A DNA stretch of 64,000 nucleotides from Acetobacteraceae bacterium (GTDB taxonomy: Bacteria > Pseudomonadota > Alphaproteobacteria > Acetobacterales > Acetobacteraceae): contig JAKFUL010000012.1 of the NCBI GenBank assembly GCA_021732665.1, positions 43,296 through 107,295 of the forward strand, given 5' to 3'. Positions 24,944 through 34,079 of the stretch are shown piece by piece; position 1 is the first letter of the stretch, and the number at the start of each line of letters is the position of its first letter. The translations under genes and the position numbers were made by a program. The notes under the pieces were generated by a model that was not told where the DNA came from, did no database searches, and worked only from the letters and a program-made list of their open reading frames with translations.

Positions 24944-26323
24944 ATGCCCATCAAGGCCAAGCTTGGTACCACCGCCCTCGTCGCAGGCGCCTTCGCGGCT
25001 GGTATCGTGGCGGGCCCCATCGTGGCGGCTTGGGCGCAGGAAGGCGGGCGGGCGGAAACCTATCGGCTGCTCAATCTGTTCGGCGACGTGTTCGAGCGCG
25101 TGCGGGCCGAATATGTCGAGCCGGTGAGCGACCGGGATCTGGTCGAGAACGCGATCAACGGCATGCTGACCGGCCTCGACCCGCATTCCTCCTACCTCAA
25201 TCCGCGCAATTTCCGCGACATGCAGGTGCAGACCCGCGGCGAATTCGGTGGCCTTGGCATCGAGGTCACGCAGGAAGGCGGCTATATCAAGGTCATCTCG
25301 CCCATCGACGAAACGCCTGCCGCCCGCGCCGGAGTCCGTCCGGGTGACCTGATCACACACATCAACGGCACTTCCACCCAGGGGCTGACCCTGCAGGAAG
25401 CGGTGGACCAGATGCGGGGCGAGCGCGGCAGCGCGATTCGCATCACCATCCGCCGTGAGGGCACGGACCGGCCGATCGAGCAATCCATCACCCGCGATGT
25501 GATCCGCCCGCAGGTCGTGCGCTTCCGCATGGAGGGCACGGATATCGGCTATATCCGCCTCTCCTCCTTCAACGAGCAGACCGAGACGGCGCTGCGCCGT
25601 GCCGTGCAGTCCCTGCGCAGCCAGGGCGGCACCGCGCTGCGCGGCATCGTGCTCGACCTGCGCAACAATCCGGGCGGACTGCTCGACCAGGCGGTGCAGG
25701 TCACCGATGATTTCCTGGAGCAGGGCGAAATCGTCTCCACCCGCGCCCGCCGCAGCGAGGATGCGCAGCGCTGGAATGCCCGCTCCGGCGACATCACCGG
25801 TGGCCTGCCGATCGTGGTGCTGATCAACTCCGGCAGCGCCTCGGCCAGCGAGATCGTCGCGGGTGCCCTTCAGGACCACCGGCGGGCGGTTGTTCTGGGA
25901 ACCCGCAGCTTCGGCAAGGGCTCGGTCCAGACGGTGATGCCGCTCGGACCGAATGGCGCCATCAGGCTGACGACCGCGCGCTACTACACCCCCTCCGGCC
26001 GCTCGATCCAGAACACCGGGATAGAGCCGGATATCGAGGTTCGCGCCGTGCGCCAGGAAGCCAACGCCGTGGCGCGGGACCGTGAGGCGGATCTGCGGCG
26101 GTCGCTGCGCAATGAGGGCGGCGTGACCCAGCCGGCCGCGATCGCGCCGCCGCCGCTCAACCTCCCGGCAGGTCTGGTGGACCGCGTGCAGCGCGAGCCC
26201 GTGGAAGGTGCAGCCGCCTTCGATCCGACCAAGCCCGAGACGGATTTCCAGCTGCAACAGGCACTCACCCTTTTGCGCGGCATGCCGGCTGGCACCAACC
26301 TGCAAAGGCGGGCGCAACGCTAG
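24944..26323 (+). CDS. ctpA: S41 family C-terminal processing peptidase
   Basis: 459 residues, with an N-terminal signal or anchor segment (about residues 8-31, ending AWAQ). The PDZ domain lies about 95-185, with GEFGGLGIEV and GVRPGDLITHINGTS. The Ser/Lys protease core has the nucleophile in NSGSASASEIVAGAL near residue 300 and the general-base lysine in RSFGKGSVQT near 324. It acts in the periplasm, cutting proteins near their C-termini. GAGGAAC precedes the ATG. Immediately downstream is a divergent polysaccharide deacetylase, the arrangement common in alphaproteobacteria where these genes follow a murein hydrolase activator. Confidence 0.95.
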   Translation: MPIKAKLGTTALVAGAFAAGIVAGPIVAAWAQEGGRAETYRLLNLFGDVFERVRAEYVEPVSDRDLVENAINGMLTGLDPHSSYLNPRNFRDMQVQTRGEFGGLGIEVTQEGGYIKVISPIDETPAARAGVRPGDLITHINGTSTQGLTLQEAVDQMRGERGSAIRITIRREGTDRPIEQSITRDVIRPQVVRFRMEGTDIGYIRLSSFNEQTETALRRAVQSLRSQGGTALRGIVLDLRNNPGGLLDQAVQVTDDFLEQGEIVSTRARRSEDAQRWNARSGDITGGLPIVVLINSGSASASEIVAGALQDHRRAVVLGTRSFGKGSVQTVMPLGPNGAIRLTTARYYTPSGRSIQNTGIEPDIEVRAVRQEANAVARDREADLRRSLRNEGGVTQPAAIAPPPLNLPAGLVDRVQREPVEGAAAFDPTKPETDFQLQQALTLLRGMPAGTNLQRRAQR

Positions 26324-26340
26324 CGCAGGCGGCCATTCAG

Positions 26341-27378
26341 ATGGCGTCGGAACGGCCTGTGTCGCCCAACGGGTGGCGGCGGCTGCGGCAGTTCTGGGCC
26401 GCGGTCTTCTCCACGCTCCTCGGGGTCGTGATCGTCCTGGCGATACTCGGCCCGCCGCCACCGGCCGAAGTCGCCGGCCCCGCGCCGGAGGCGGCGCAGG
26501 CACCTGCGCCGGAGCCCACGCCCATCGCCGAGCCTGCGGCGGAAACGCCGGCGCGGCCGTCCCTCGCCACCCCCGCCCAACCCTCGCTCGACGAGGCCCT
26601 GCTGGAAGCCGGCCCCCATGGCCCCGTGCCACGCATCGGCATCGATGGCCGCACGCCGATGCGGGTCTATAGCCGTGCCGGCGAGCAGCGCGCCGATACC
26701 CGGCCCCGGGTGTCGATCATCATCGGCGGCATGGGCCTCAATGCCGTGGTCAGCGAGCAGGCGATCACCCAGCTGCCCACCGCCGTCACGATCGCCGTCA
26801 ACCCGTATGCCCCGCAGCTGCGGCCGCTTATCGACATGGCCCGCGGCCGCGGGATGGAGCTGCTGGTCGCGCTTCCGCTCGAACCCAATGGGCACCCGGC
26901 AAATGACGCGGGTGACCGCGCGCTGCTGACCAGCCTGACGCCGGCGGCGAACGAGGATCGCCTGTTATGGAATCTGAGCCGGTTCCAGGGCTATGTCGGT
27001 GCCGTCGGCGCCATCGGCTCACTGCGCGGCGAACGCTTCGCCGCCCTCAGCGACCCCTTCCTGACGCTGCAGGACCATCTGCGTCGGCGCGGGCTGCTCT
27101 ACATCGATCCGCGCCCTGGGGCGCGAAGCCCCGAGCGTGCCTGGGGCCGCTCGGTCGATGTCGTGGTCGATGAACCGGCGACCCGCCGGGAGATCGACCT
27201 GAAGCTCACGATCCTGGAGCGCCTGGCGCGCGAACGCGGCGCAGCCCTTGGCCTGGTCGGCGACGCCACGCCCGTGGTTCTCGACCGGATTTCCGCCTGG
27301 CATCAAGGGCTGGAGGCGCGCGGGGTGATCCTGACGCCGGTGTCCTCGAACATCCGGCGTCCGGAATCACCGCCATGA
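26341..27378 (+). CDS. Divergent polysaccharide deacetylase family protein
   Basis: 345 residues. One N-terminal membrane anchor is visible (about residues 19-37, FWAAVFSTLLGVVIVLAIL), then a Pro/Ala-rich linker to residue about 85. The YibQ-like (DUF610) domain begins with RPRVSIIIGGMGLNAVVSEQAI. ALPLEPNGHPANDAG and GAVGAIGSLRG are further family landmarks; the second matches the MGNH/GAxN-type region. In typical members the first motif reads D at the IIDDxG position. Here it is IIGGMG, so key acidic residues may be missing. It is coupled to rppH by an ATGA overlap. Confidence 0.85.
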   Translation: MASERPVSPNGWRRLRQFWAAVFSTLLGVVIVLAILGPPPPAEVAGPAPEAAQAPAPEPTPIAEPAAETPARPSLATPAQPSLDEALLEAGPHGPVPRIGIDGRTPMRVYSRAGEQRADTRPRVSIIIGGMGLNAVVSEQAITQLPTAVTIAVNPYAPQLRPLIDMARGRGMELLVALPLEPNGHPANDAGDRALLTSLTPAANEDRLLWNLSRFQGYVGAVGAIGSLRGERFAALSDPFLTLQDHLRRRGLLYIDPRPGARSPERAWGRSVDVVVDEPATRREIDLKLTILERLARERGAALGLVGDATPVVLDRISAWHQGLEARGVILTPVSSNIRRPESPP

Positions 27379-27851
27379 ACCTGCCCTACCGCCCCAATGT
27401 CGGCGCTGTGGTGTTCAGCCGGGCCGGCAAGGTCTTGGTTGCGCGACGCACCGACCTGCCCGCGGATTCCGCCCTCGATGCCGGCTGGCAACTCCCTCAG
27501 GGGGGGCTGGAGCCCAATGAGCGGCCGAGCATTGCCGTGCTGCGCGAACTCGAGGAGGAGATCGGCACCGGCCGCCTCGCCCTTCTCGGCGAATGCCCGG
27601 GCTGGCTGGGTTATGACATCCCGCAGGAGATCGTGGGCTTCGCCTACAGGGGCGACTGGCGCGGGCAGAAACAGAAGTGGTTCGCCTTCCTCCTGCTCGG
27701 CGAGGACAGCGACATCCGGCTCGACCTTGAGGCGAAACCGGAGTTCAGCGCCTGGAAATGGGTGGATCTGGCGTCGCTGCCGCAATGGGCGGTGGGGTTC
27801 AAGCGCGATGTCTACGTGCAACTCGCTTGCCAATTCCAGGAATTTGCCTGA
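27375..27851 (+). CDS. rppH: RNA pyrophosphohydrolase
   Basis: 158-residue Nudix hydrolase that removes pyrophosphate from the 5' end of mRNA and so triggers decay; it also acts on dinucleoside polyphosphates. YRPNVGAVVFSRAGKVLVARR opens the protein as in RppH. The Nudix box is GGLEPNERPSIAVLRELEEEIG near residues 44-65. QKQKWFAFLLLGED and EFSAWKWVDLASLP are also characteristic. Its ATG overlaps the deacetylase stop. The length is normal. Confidence 0.95.
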   Translation: MNLPYRPNVGAVVFSRAGKVLVARRTDLPADSALDAGWQLPQGGLEPNERPSIAVLRELEEEIGTGRLALLGECPGWLGYDIPQEIVGFAYRGDWRGQKQKWFAFLLLGEDSDIRLDLEAKPEFSAWKWVDLASLPQWAVGFKRDVYVQLACQFQEFA

Positions 27852-27962
27852 GCGCACGCCATCGCCCCCAGGCACTGAAACGTCACCATCCCGCCCGTCG
27901 TTCTGCAACAGGGCTGCCGCATGGTGTCGGCCTCGACCGCAACCGCAGCAGGGATGACCAGC

Positions 27963-28217
27963 ATGAAGATCGAAATCGAAGGTGCCAGCGACGCGGCGGT
28001 GGCCTTTGCCCTGTTGCAGATGATCGCCAAGGGCGAGGACAAGGAAGAAGGCGCCAGCCGGGAATGGGTGCTCTCCACCTTCCGCCAATGCATGGCCGCT
28101 GTGCGCGACGACATGTTCACCCTCGAGATCGACGAGGATGAGGAAGGCGACGAGGACGAGGAAGAGGGCGCCGAGGAGGCCGACCTCGCCGCGCCGGTCG
28201 GCCAGAAGACCGCCTGA
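27963..28217 (+). CDS. Small acidic hypothetical protein
   Basis: 84 residues, not recognised. The first part is a folded-looking helical segment (GASDAAVAFALLQMIAKGEDKEEGASREWVLSTFRQCMAAV). The C-terminal third is a run of Asp/Glu (about residues 55-75). Three in-frame ATGs exist, at 27921, 27954 and 27963. The last gives the most structured N-terminus, with AGGG 8-10 nt upstream. It ends 2 bp before the convergent CoA-transferase. Codon third positions are G/C biased as in real genes here. Confidence 0.65.
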   Translation: MKIEIEGASDAAVAFALLQMIAKGEDKEEGASREWVLSTFRQCMAAVRDDMFTLEIDEDEEGDEDEEEGAEEADLAAPVGQKTA

Positions 28218-28218
28218 A

Positions 28219-29427
28219 CTACCCCGCCAGGGCGCCCGCCGCGCGCAGCTTCGCGCAGGCCTCGGCGCCCAGTATGGCCTCATTGTGCTCGCCCAGCCTC
28301 GGTGCCGGGCGGGCCAGGATGGTGGGGGTGGCCGAGAGCCTGGGCACCGCGCCACCCATCGGCATCCAGCCGCCGGGCATATCCGCATCCGGCAATTCCA
28401 CCAGCGCCTCGCGCGCGACGACGTAATGGTCGGTCTCCAGCGAGGCGGCGTCCTGGATCGGGCCTATCGTCACCCCCGTCCGGTCGAAATGCGCGAGGTT
28501 CTCCGCCATGTCCCGCGCCGCCACGAAACCACCGATGATCTCATCGAGCAGCGCCGCATGCTTGACCCGCTCCGGGTTACGGGCGAAGCGCGCATCGGTG
28601 ATCAGATCCTCCCGCCCGATGCTGCGGAACAGTTTTTCCGTCATGCCCTGGGTGGAGGCGGAGAGGCACACCCAGCCGCCATCCGCCGTCCGATAGACAT
28701 TGCGCGGCGCGGTGTTGGTGGAGCGTGACCCCGTGCGTGGCTTGCGCTTGCCGGAGATGCGCCAATTCGCCATCTGCGGCTCCATCACCTGGAAGATCGG
28801 CTCGAACAGGCTGAGGTCGATGACCTGACCCTGGCCCGTCGCCTCGGCATGGCGCAGCGCGATCATGGCACTCGCCGCGCCATGCAGCCCGGCATAGGCA
28901 TCGCCCATGAACATCGGCGGCAGCACCGGTTCGCGGTCACCGAAGCCGTTCACCGCGGCGAAGCCGGAATAGCCCTCCACCAGCGTGCCGAAGCCGGGCT
29001 TATGGGCAAAGGGGCCGGTCTGCCCCCAGCCGGAGATACGCACGATCACCAGGCGCGGGTTGCGCGCCAGCAGGGTTTCGGGGGCCAGGCCCATCGCCTC
29101 CAGCACCCCGGGGCGAAAGCTTTCCACGAAGATGCCGGCGGTCTCGCACAGGCCCAGCACCGCTTCGATCGCCAGGGCGTGGCGCAGGTTCAGCGCGACC
29201 GAAAACTTGTTGCGGCAGATCGCCTTCCAGCTCGTCTCCACCCCGCCCACCTTCCAGGCGCGCAGCGTGTCGCCCTCCGGCGGCTCGATCTTGATCACCT
29301 CCGCGCCATGCTCAGCCAGAACCTTGGTGAGTGTGTTGCCGGCGACGAGGCGGGAGAGGTCCACCACCCTGAGCCCCGACAGGGCGGAGGTGGCGGCGGC
29401 GTCATAGGCCTTGCGGGGGATGCTCAT
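28219..29427 (-). CDS. CaiB/BaiF family III CoA-transferase (second copy)
   Basis: 402 residues, typical length. Conserved segments are LSGLRVVDLSRLVAGN, then LAEHGAEVIKIEPPEGD, then ESFRPGVLEAMGL and SGWGQTGP. The catalytic aspartate is in FMGDAYAGLHGA near residue 175. The start ATG overlaps the stop of the upstream Bug receptor (ATGA), so receptor and CoA-transferase are co-translated: import of an acid and its activation to the CoA ester. It is not a near copy of the enzyme at 3236; the two differ through most of their length. Confidence 0.92.
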   Translation of the reverse strand: MSIPRKAYDAAATSALSGLRVVDLSRLVAGNTLTKVLAEHGAEVIKIEPPEGDTLRAWKVGGVETSWKAICRNKFSVALNLRHALAIEAVLGLCETAGIFVESFRPGVLEAMGLAPETLLARNPRLVIVRISGWGQTGPFAHKPGFGTLVEGYSGFAAVNGFGDREPVLPPMFMGDAYAGLHGAASAMIALRHAEATGQGQVIDLSLFEPIFQVMEPQMANWRISGKRKPRTGSRSTNTAPRNVYRTADGGWVCLSASTQGMTEKLFRSIGREDLITDARFARNPERVKHAALLDEIIGGFVAARDMAENLAHFDRTGVTIGPIQDAASLETDHYVVAREALVELPDADMPGGWMPMGGAVPRLSATPTILARPAPRLGEHNEAILGAEACAKLRAAGALAG

Positions 29428-30365
29428 TCGGCGCGGATATTTGCGCGGGCGGCGACGTCGCGGAAGCGGGCAATCTCGGCCGCCAGTTCGGCCTGGAAAT
29501 CGGCGGCGCCAGCGAAGGACGGGCGCGCGCCCTCGGCCTCATAAACTCGGGCGATGTCAGGCTCGCCCAGCGCATCGCGGATGGCGGCCTGCAGGTTGGC
29601 CGAGACCGCCGGCGGCAGACCGCGCGGTGCCAGAAGGCCCCACCAGATGCTCGCCTCGTAATCCACCCCGAAGCTGCGCACCAAGGGAGCTGTGGGGTTT
29701 GAATCCGGCGCGCCCGGCGCGGTATAGGCCAGCAGCCGCACCCGGCCGTCGCGAATGGCGCCGCTGGCACTCGCCATGGTGGTGATCAGCAGCTGGATAT
29801 GGCCGGCGATGAGGTCCGTCACCGCTGGCGGCATGCCGCGATAGGGCACGTGGCTCAGCCGCAGCCCGGCGCGGAGGGCGAAATACTCGGTGACGAAATG
29901 GTTGATCCCGCCCGGGCCAGAGCTGCCGAAATCCACGGCGCCCGGCCGGGCACGGGCATAGGCGATGAGCGAGGGGATGTCGCGCGGCGGGAAATCCAGA
30001 TGGGTCAGCACCAGGAAGGGCGCGCGGGCCAGGGTGGCCACCGCCTCGAAACTGGTTTGCGCGTCATAGGGCGTGCGCTGGATGACGGCGGAGGCGGCGA
30101 AGCTGGAGGAGGTGACCATCAGCGTGGTGCCATCGGCGGCGGATTGCGCCACCTGGCCCGCGCCAATCGAGCCGCCCGCGCCCGGCCTGTTCTCCACCAC
30201 CACCGCCTGGCCCAGCCGTGCGGCCAGCTTGTCCGCCAAAGGCCGGGCAATGACGTCGTTCGAGCCACCGGGCGGGAATGGCACCACCAGCCGGATGGGC
30301 CGGGCCGGTTGGGCCCGGGCTATGGCTGGCAGGCCCAGAAGGGCCAGGGTGGCGCGGCGTTGCAT
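29424..30365 (-). CDS. Tripartite tricarboxylate transporter substrate-binding protein (second Bug receptor)
   Basis: 313-residue periplasmic Bug/TctC receptor. The signal peptide is residues 1-18 (ATLALLGLPAIARA). The hallmarks are PFPPGGSNDVIARPLADKL, then ENRPGAGGSIGAGQVAQ and HVPYRGMPPAVTDLIAGH. It ends in RANIRAE like the first receptor at 2224-3174, with which it shares the family but not close sequence. It is the first gene of a two-gene operon with a CoA-transferase. No TctAB genes are present nearby. Confidence 0.93.
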   Translation of the reverse strand: MQRRATLALLGLPAIARAQPARPIRLVVPFPPGGSNDVIARPLADKLAARLGQAVVVENRPGAGGSIGAGQVAQSAADGTTLMVTSSSFAASAVIQRTPYDAQTSFEAVATLARAPFLVLTHLDFPPRDIPSLIAYARARPGAVDFGSSGPGGINHFVTEYFALRAGLRLSHVPYRGMPPAVTDLIAGHIQLLITTMASASGAIRDGRVRLLAYTAPGAPDSNPTAPLVRSFGVDYEASIWWGLLAPRGLPPAVSANLQAAIRDALGEPDIARVYEAEGARPSFAGAADFQAELAAEIARFRDVAARANIRAE

Positions 30366-30418
30366 GGGCGTTTCTCCTGCCCGGCAACATGCCCCGCCGG
30401 GGGCAGGGTCGCAACGCG

Positions 30419-30619
30419 TCAGGCGATGATGTCGGGCACCAGCTTGCGTTCGATCCAGGCGATTTCGTCGCGCAGCTTCAGCTTGCGCTTCTTCAGACGC
30501 TGCACCTGCAATTGATCGACGATGGAATCGCCCAGACGCAGGATCACGGTGTCCAGATCGCGGTGCTCGCTGCGCAACTCATGCAGGCGGCGCAGCAAAT
30601 TCTCATGGTCTTCCAACAT
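30419..30619 (-). CDS. YdcH family protein (DUF465)
   Basis: 66 residues, almost entirely a charged coiled-coil helix: LRRLHELRSEHRDLDTVI at the start and LKKRKLKLRDEIAWIERKL near the end, the signature of DUF465/YdcH. The family has no established function. It lies alone between the Bug receptor and ispG, 80 bp after the ispG stop on the same strand. Confidence 0.88.
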   Translation of the reverse strand: MLEDHENLLRRLHELRSEHRDLDTVILRLGDSIVDQLQVQRLKKRKLKLRDEIAWIERKLVPDIIA

Positions 30620-30699
30620 GATTCCCCGACGAAGCCAGCCAACCCGCTCCTGGGACGCCGGTTACAACGAAAAGCCTTGAAATGCGAGGCATAAGCGGG

Positions 30700-31815
30700 T
30701 CAGGCGGCCTCGCTCGCGGCGGCCTCGCTCTGGGCAAGCTTTTCCTCCACCAGCCGCACCAGATGCTCCACCATCTCGTCGGTGGAGGTGGTGTGGCTTT
30801 GCTTGCCGGCGGCATAGACCATGTGGCGGCCGGCGCCGCCGCCGGTCAGGCCGATATCGGTCATCAGCGCCTCGCCCGGGCCATTGACCACGCAGCCGAT
30901 GATGGAGAGCGTAAGAGGCGCGGTGATATGCGCCAGCCGGTCCTCAAGCTTCTGCACGGTGCGGATCACGTCGAAACCCTGCCGGGCGCAGGAGGGGCAG
31001 GAGATCACTTTCACGCCCCGGTTGCGCAGGTTCAGCGACTTCAGCAGCTCCCAAGCCACCTTCACCTCTTCCTCGGGTTCGGCCGAGAGCGACACGCGGA
31101 TGGTGTCGCCAATGCCGGCCCAAAGCAGATTGCCCAGGCCGATGGCGGATTTCACCGTGCCGGTGCGCAACCCCCCCGCTTCTGTGATGCCGATATGCAG
31201 CGGGTGGTCGCACTGGTCAGCCAGCTGCTGATAGGCGGCCACCGCCAGGAAGACGTCCGAGGCCTTCACGCTGATCTTGAACTCATGAAAATCGTTCTGC
31301 AGCAGATGGTCGGCGTGCCACAGCGCGCTTTCCACCAGCGCGTCTGGGTTGGGTTCGCCGTATTTCTCCAGCAGGTGTTTTTCCAGCGAGCCAGCATTGA
31401 CGCCGATGCGGATGGAGCAGCCATGGTCGCGCGCCGCCTGGATGACTTCCTTCACCCGCTCGGCGCTACCGATATTGCCGGGGTTGATGCGCAGGCAGGC
31501 CGCACCCGCCTTCGCGGCCTCGATGGCGCGTTTGTAGTGGAAATGGATGTCGGCGACGATGGGGACATTCACCTCCCGCACGATCTCGGCCAGGGCGGCG
31601 GTGCTTTCCTCATCCGGGCAGCTCACCCGCACGATGTCCACGCCCGCCAATTCGGAGAGCCGGATCTGCGCGATGGTCGCGGCGGCGTCCGAGGTCAGGG
31701 TGTTGGTCATGGTCTGCACCGAGATCGGCGCATCACCCCCCACGGCCACTTTGCCCACGTGGATCTGGCGCGATTTGCGGCGCTCGATGTGCTGATAAGG
31801 CCGGTAGCTCGTCAT
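30700..31815 (-). CDS. ispG: 4-hydroxy-3-methylbut-2-en-1-yl diphosphate synthase (flavodoxin)
   Basis: 371 residues. It converts methylerythritol cyclodiphosphate to HMBPP in the MEP isoprenoid pathway using a 4Fe-4S cluster. Substrate-binding segments are [16 protein letters not shown] near residue 27 and the TIM barrel with VADIHFHYK. Cluster cysteines are in [12 protein letters not shown] near residue 270 and in [10 protein letters not shown] near 308, the latter carrying the cluster-ligand glutamate. AGGAG lies 8 nt upstream of the ATG. It follows the rodZ-like gene with an 86-bp gap that contains a hairpin. The rodZ-ispG order is conserved in many Proteobacteria. Confidence 0.97.
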   Translation of the reverse strand: MTSYRPYQHIERRKSRQIHVGKVAVGGDAPISVQTMTNTLTSDAAATIAQIRLSELAGVDIVRVSCPDEESTAALAEIVREVNVPIVADIHFHYKRAIEAAKAGAACLRINPGNIGSAERVKEVIQAARDHGCSIRIGVNAGSLEKHLLEKYGEPNPDALVESALWHADHLLQNDFHEFKISVKASDVFLAVAAYQQLADQCDHPLHIGITEAGGLRTGTVKSAIGLGNLLWAGIGDTIRVSLSAEPEEEVKVAWELLKSLNLRNRGVKVISCPSCARQGFDVIRTVQKLEDRLAHITAPLTLSIIGCVVNGPGEALMTDIGLTGGGAGRHMVYAAGKQSHTTSTDEMVEHLVRLVEEKLAQSEAAASEAA

Positions 31816-31831
31816 TCTGGCACTCCTGAAA

Positions 31832-31854
31832 GGCCCGCCATGCAGAAGCGGGCC
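31832..31854 (-). terminator. Hairpin in the ispG leader
   Basis: Read on the minus strand, GGCCCGC pairs with GCGGGCC around a 9-nt loop and is followed by TTTC, 17 bp before the ispG start. It could weaken transcription between the rodZ-like gene and ispG, or shape translation of ispG. Between this and the rodZ-like stop, a 10-bp direct repeat GGCCTGAACC occurs at 31865-31874 and 31883-31892. Confidence 0.45.
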
Positions 31855-31901
31855 AGGAAAACTCGGTTCAGGCCAGCATACAGGTTCAGGCCGGCCCCAG
31901 G

Positions 31902-33014
31902 CTAGCGGTTCACGGCGGGCGGGTTGGCCGCCGCGGGAGCCGGTTGCGCCGGGCGCGTGGCTGGGTTGGGAGCCCCGGGCGCCGCAACGGGTGCTGCGCC
32001 CGGCGATGCGCCCGGTGATGCGGGGGCAGGACCGGGAGCAGGTGCCGCCGCGCCCGCTGGCCGCGGCGCGGTTCCCTGCGGGGTGGACGCGCCCTGTCGG
32101 GCCGCGTTCTGCGCCTGCACGAAACGGGCCAGCAACGGATCGAGCTGAACGTCACGCCGTATCGGCGTGGTCGGCAGCGCATTGGCCTGCACCTGGCCGT
32201 CGATCAGGAGCTCCGCGGCATTGGCGAGCGCCAGGCTGAGCACGAGGCCGGGCTGGTTGGGAGCCGTGAAGCTCTCGCCCGCCCGGAAGATGCGCTGCAC
32301 CACTGGTGTCTGCCCCGGCGCGCGCAGTTGCATCCAGCTATCGGCCTTGAAGCGCACGGTGATGCGGCTGACATCGGTGGGCGAGGGCGGCGGTGCCGGT
32401 GGGGGGGGCGGCGGCGGCACCACCACCGGCACCTGCACGGGCGTCGGCAAGGTCACGTTCGAACCAGGCAGGGCGCTGCCACCGCCCGAGAGCCCGGGCA
32501 CGGCCAGGGGGGGCGGCGAAACGGGCTCGGGCGCCGTGCCCTCACGCGCCGCGCGTTCCAGCCGCGGCGGGACGGCGGGTATGGCATCGACGGTGCGGTT
32601 GGGCGAGCCGGTCCAATTGTACCAGCCCACATAGGCCGCCACCGCCAGCACCGCACCCAGCACCACGATGATGCCGGCCGGCACCCCGCGCTCGGTCACA
32701 GGCTCGGGGAAGATCAGGTCTTGGCGCTTCTGCGCCGTCTGGCCGGCACTTTCGCGGAAGCGGCGGACCATCTCGTCGGCGTCCAGCCCCAGCGCGTTGG
32801 AGTAGTTGCGCACGAAGCCCCAGGCATAGGCCGGGCTGGGCAGGTCGCGCATGCGGCCCTCTTCCAGAGCGATGAGGTAGACGCGGCGGATGCGAAGTGC
32901 TGCCGACATGTCCTCGATCGACAGGCCGGAGGATTCGCGCGCGTCGCGCAGTTCCTCGCCGACGCGTGCAGCGTCACCGCTGGGTGCGGCCTCGGCCCTG
33001 GAGAAGCGTTTCAT
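31902..33014 (-). CDS. RodZ-like helix-turn-helix membrane protein (DUF4115)
   Basis: 370 residues. The N-terminal HTH_25 domain lies at about 15-85 ([35 protein letters not shown]). One membrane segment follows at about 113-130 ([18 protein letters not shown]). A long Pro-rich linker with a [11 protein letters not shown] run comes next. The C-terminal DUF4115 domain at about 210-290 contains [18 protein letters not shown]. The tail is a low-complexity Ala/Pro stretch. This is the architecture of RodZ, which links MreB to the envelope. ATG 33014 is used; a GTG four codons earlier is possible. ispG follows, as in other bacteria. Confidence 0.85.
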   Translation of the reverse strand: MKRFSRAEAAPSGDAARVGEELRDARESSGLSIEDMSAALRIRRVYLIALEEGRMRDLPSPAYAWGFVRNYSNALGLDADEMVRRFRESAGQTAQKRQDLIFPEPVTERGVPAGIIVVLGAVLAVAAYVGWYNWTGSPNRTVDAIPAVPPRLERAAREGTAPEPVSPPPLAVPGLSGGGSALPGSNVTLPTPVQVPVVVPPPPPPPAPPPSPTDVSRITVRFKADSWMQLRAPGQTPVVQRIFRAGESFTAPNQPGLVLSLALANAAELLIDGQVQANALPTTPIRRDVQLDPLLARFVQAQNAARQGASTPQGTAPRPAGAAAPAPGPAPASPGASPGAAPVAAPGAPNPATRPAQPAPAAANPPAVNR

Positions 33015-33074
33015 GGTGAAGGACACGGCCGGTTCTAGCCTATGCGGCGGTGCGGAAGAAAGGGGGGCATCGCG

Positions 33075-34079
33075 TTATGCTGCGCGCGCGGCCAGCGCCG
33101 CCTCGGCCTGGGTCAGGATTTCCGCGATGATCTCGGCCACCGGCTGTTCGCGGGTGACCATGCCGACGGATTGGCCGGCCATCAGGCTGCCACTCTGGAC
33201 ATCGCCGTCCAGCACCGCGCGCCGCAACGCGCCGGCCCAGAAATGCTCGATATCCAGCTGCGCGGCCTCTTTCGTGAGTTCGCCGGACTGAAAACGGGCC
33301 AGCGTCTCCGCCTGGTGGCGGATGAAGCGCTGGCTGCCCTCGTTCTTCAGCGCGCGGACGGGAATGACCGGAAAATTGTCATCCAGCTGCACGGTGGGCA
33401 CCGCGTCGCGCGCGGAGGCCCGGAAAAAGGCCTTCTTGAAGTTTTCGTGTGCGATGCTTTCGGCCGCGCAGGCGAAGCGGGTGCCCATCTGCACCCCGGC
33501 CGCGCCCATTTCCAGATAGGCCAGCACCGCCTCGCCTCGGCCGATGCCGCCGGCGACGAAGACCGGCACCTCGCGGATCACCGGCAGGATCTCCTGCGCC
33601 AGCACGTTCAGCGAGACCGGGCCGATATGGCCGCCGGCCTCGCTGCCCTCGATCACCAGCGCGTCCACATCCATCCGCACCAGCTTCTTGGCCAGCGCCA
33701 CGGCGGGGGCGAAGCAGATCACCTTCATGCCCCCTGCCTTGGCGGCGGCGATCGCCTCGCGCGGCGGGATGCCGCCGGCGAAGACCAGCACGGGCACCTT
33801 CTGGCCGATGCAGACATTGACCAGCTCCATCAGCTGCGGATGCATGGTGATGAGGTTCACGCCGAAGGGCGCATGCGCCAGCGCCTTCGTGGCGGTGATT
33901 TCCTCCTCCAGCCGTGCCGGCTGCATGGCGCCGCAGGCGATCACCCCGAAGGCGCCGGCATTGGAAAGCGCCGAGACCAGGTTGCGCTCGGAAATCCAGC
34001 TCATCGCGCCGCCCAGAATGCCGTAACGGGCGCCCAGAACCGCCGCGCCCCGGGCCATCAGGGCATCAAGGGTGCTCAC
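33075..34079 (-). CDS. Nitronate monooxygenase family flavoprotein
   Basis: 334-residue FMN TIM-barrel protein of the nitronate monooxygenase/2-nitropropane dioxygenase (also FabK-like) family. Visible are GARYGILGGAMSWISERNLVSALSNAG at the N-terminus, VIEGSEAGGHIGPVS near residue 145 for FMN binding, PVFVAGGIGRGEAV near 175 and MGTRFACAAES near 200. It begins at a GTG overlapping the lysC stop (GTGA), so it is coupled to aspartate kinase. It oxidises alkyl nitronates, or may have another flavin-dependent role. Confidence 0.9.
   Translation of the reverse strand: MSTLDALMARGAAVLGARYGILGGAMSWISERNLVSALSNAGAFGVIACGAMQPARLEEEITATKALAHAPFGVNLITMHPQLMELVNVCIGQKVPVLVFAGGIPPREAIAAAKAGGMKVICFAPAVALAKKLVRMDVDALVIEGSEAGGHIGPVSLNVLAQEILPVIREVPVFVAGGIGRGEAVLAYLEMGAAGVQMGTRFACAAESIAHENFKKAFFRASARDAVPTVQLDDNFPVIPVRALKNEGSQRFIRHQAETLARFQSGELTKEAAQLDIEHFWAGALRRAVLDGDVQSGSLMAGQSVGMVTREQPVAEIIAEILTQAEAALAARAA

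Noticed and set aside
32395..32425. Run of C/G in the rodZ-like gene as a possible repeat element
   Set aside because: It encodes the polyproline linker of the protein and needs no other explanation.
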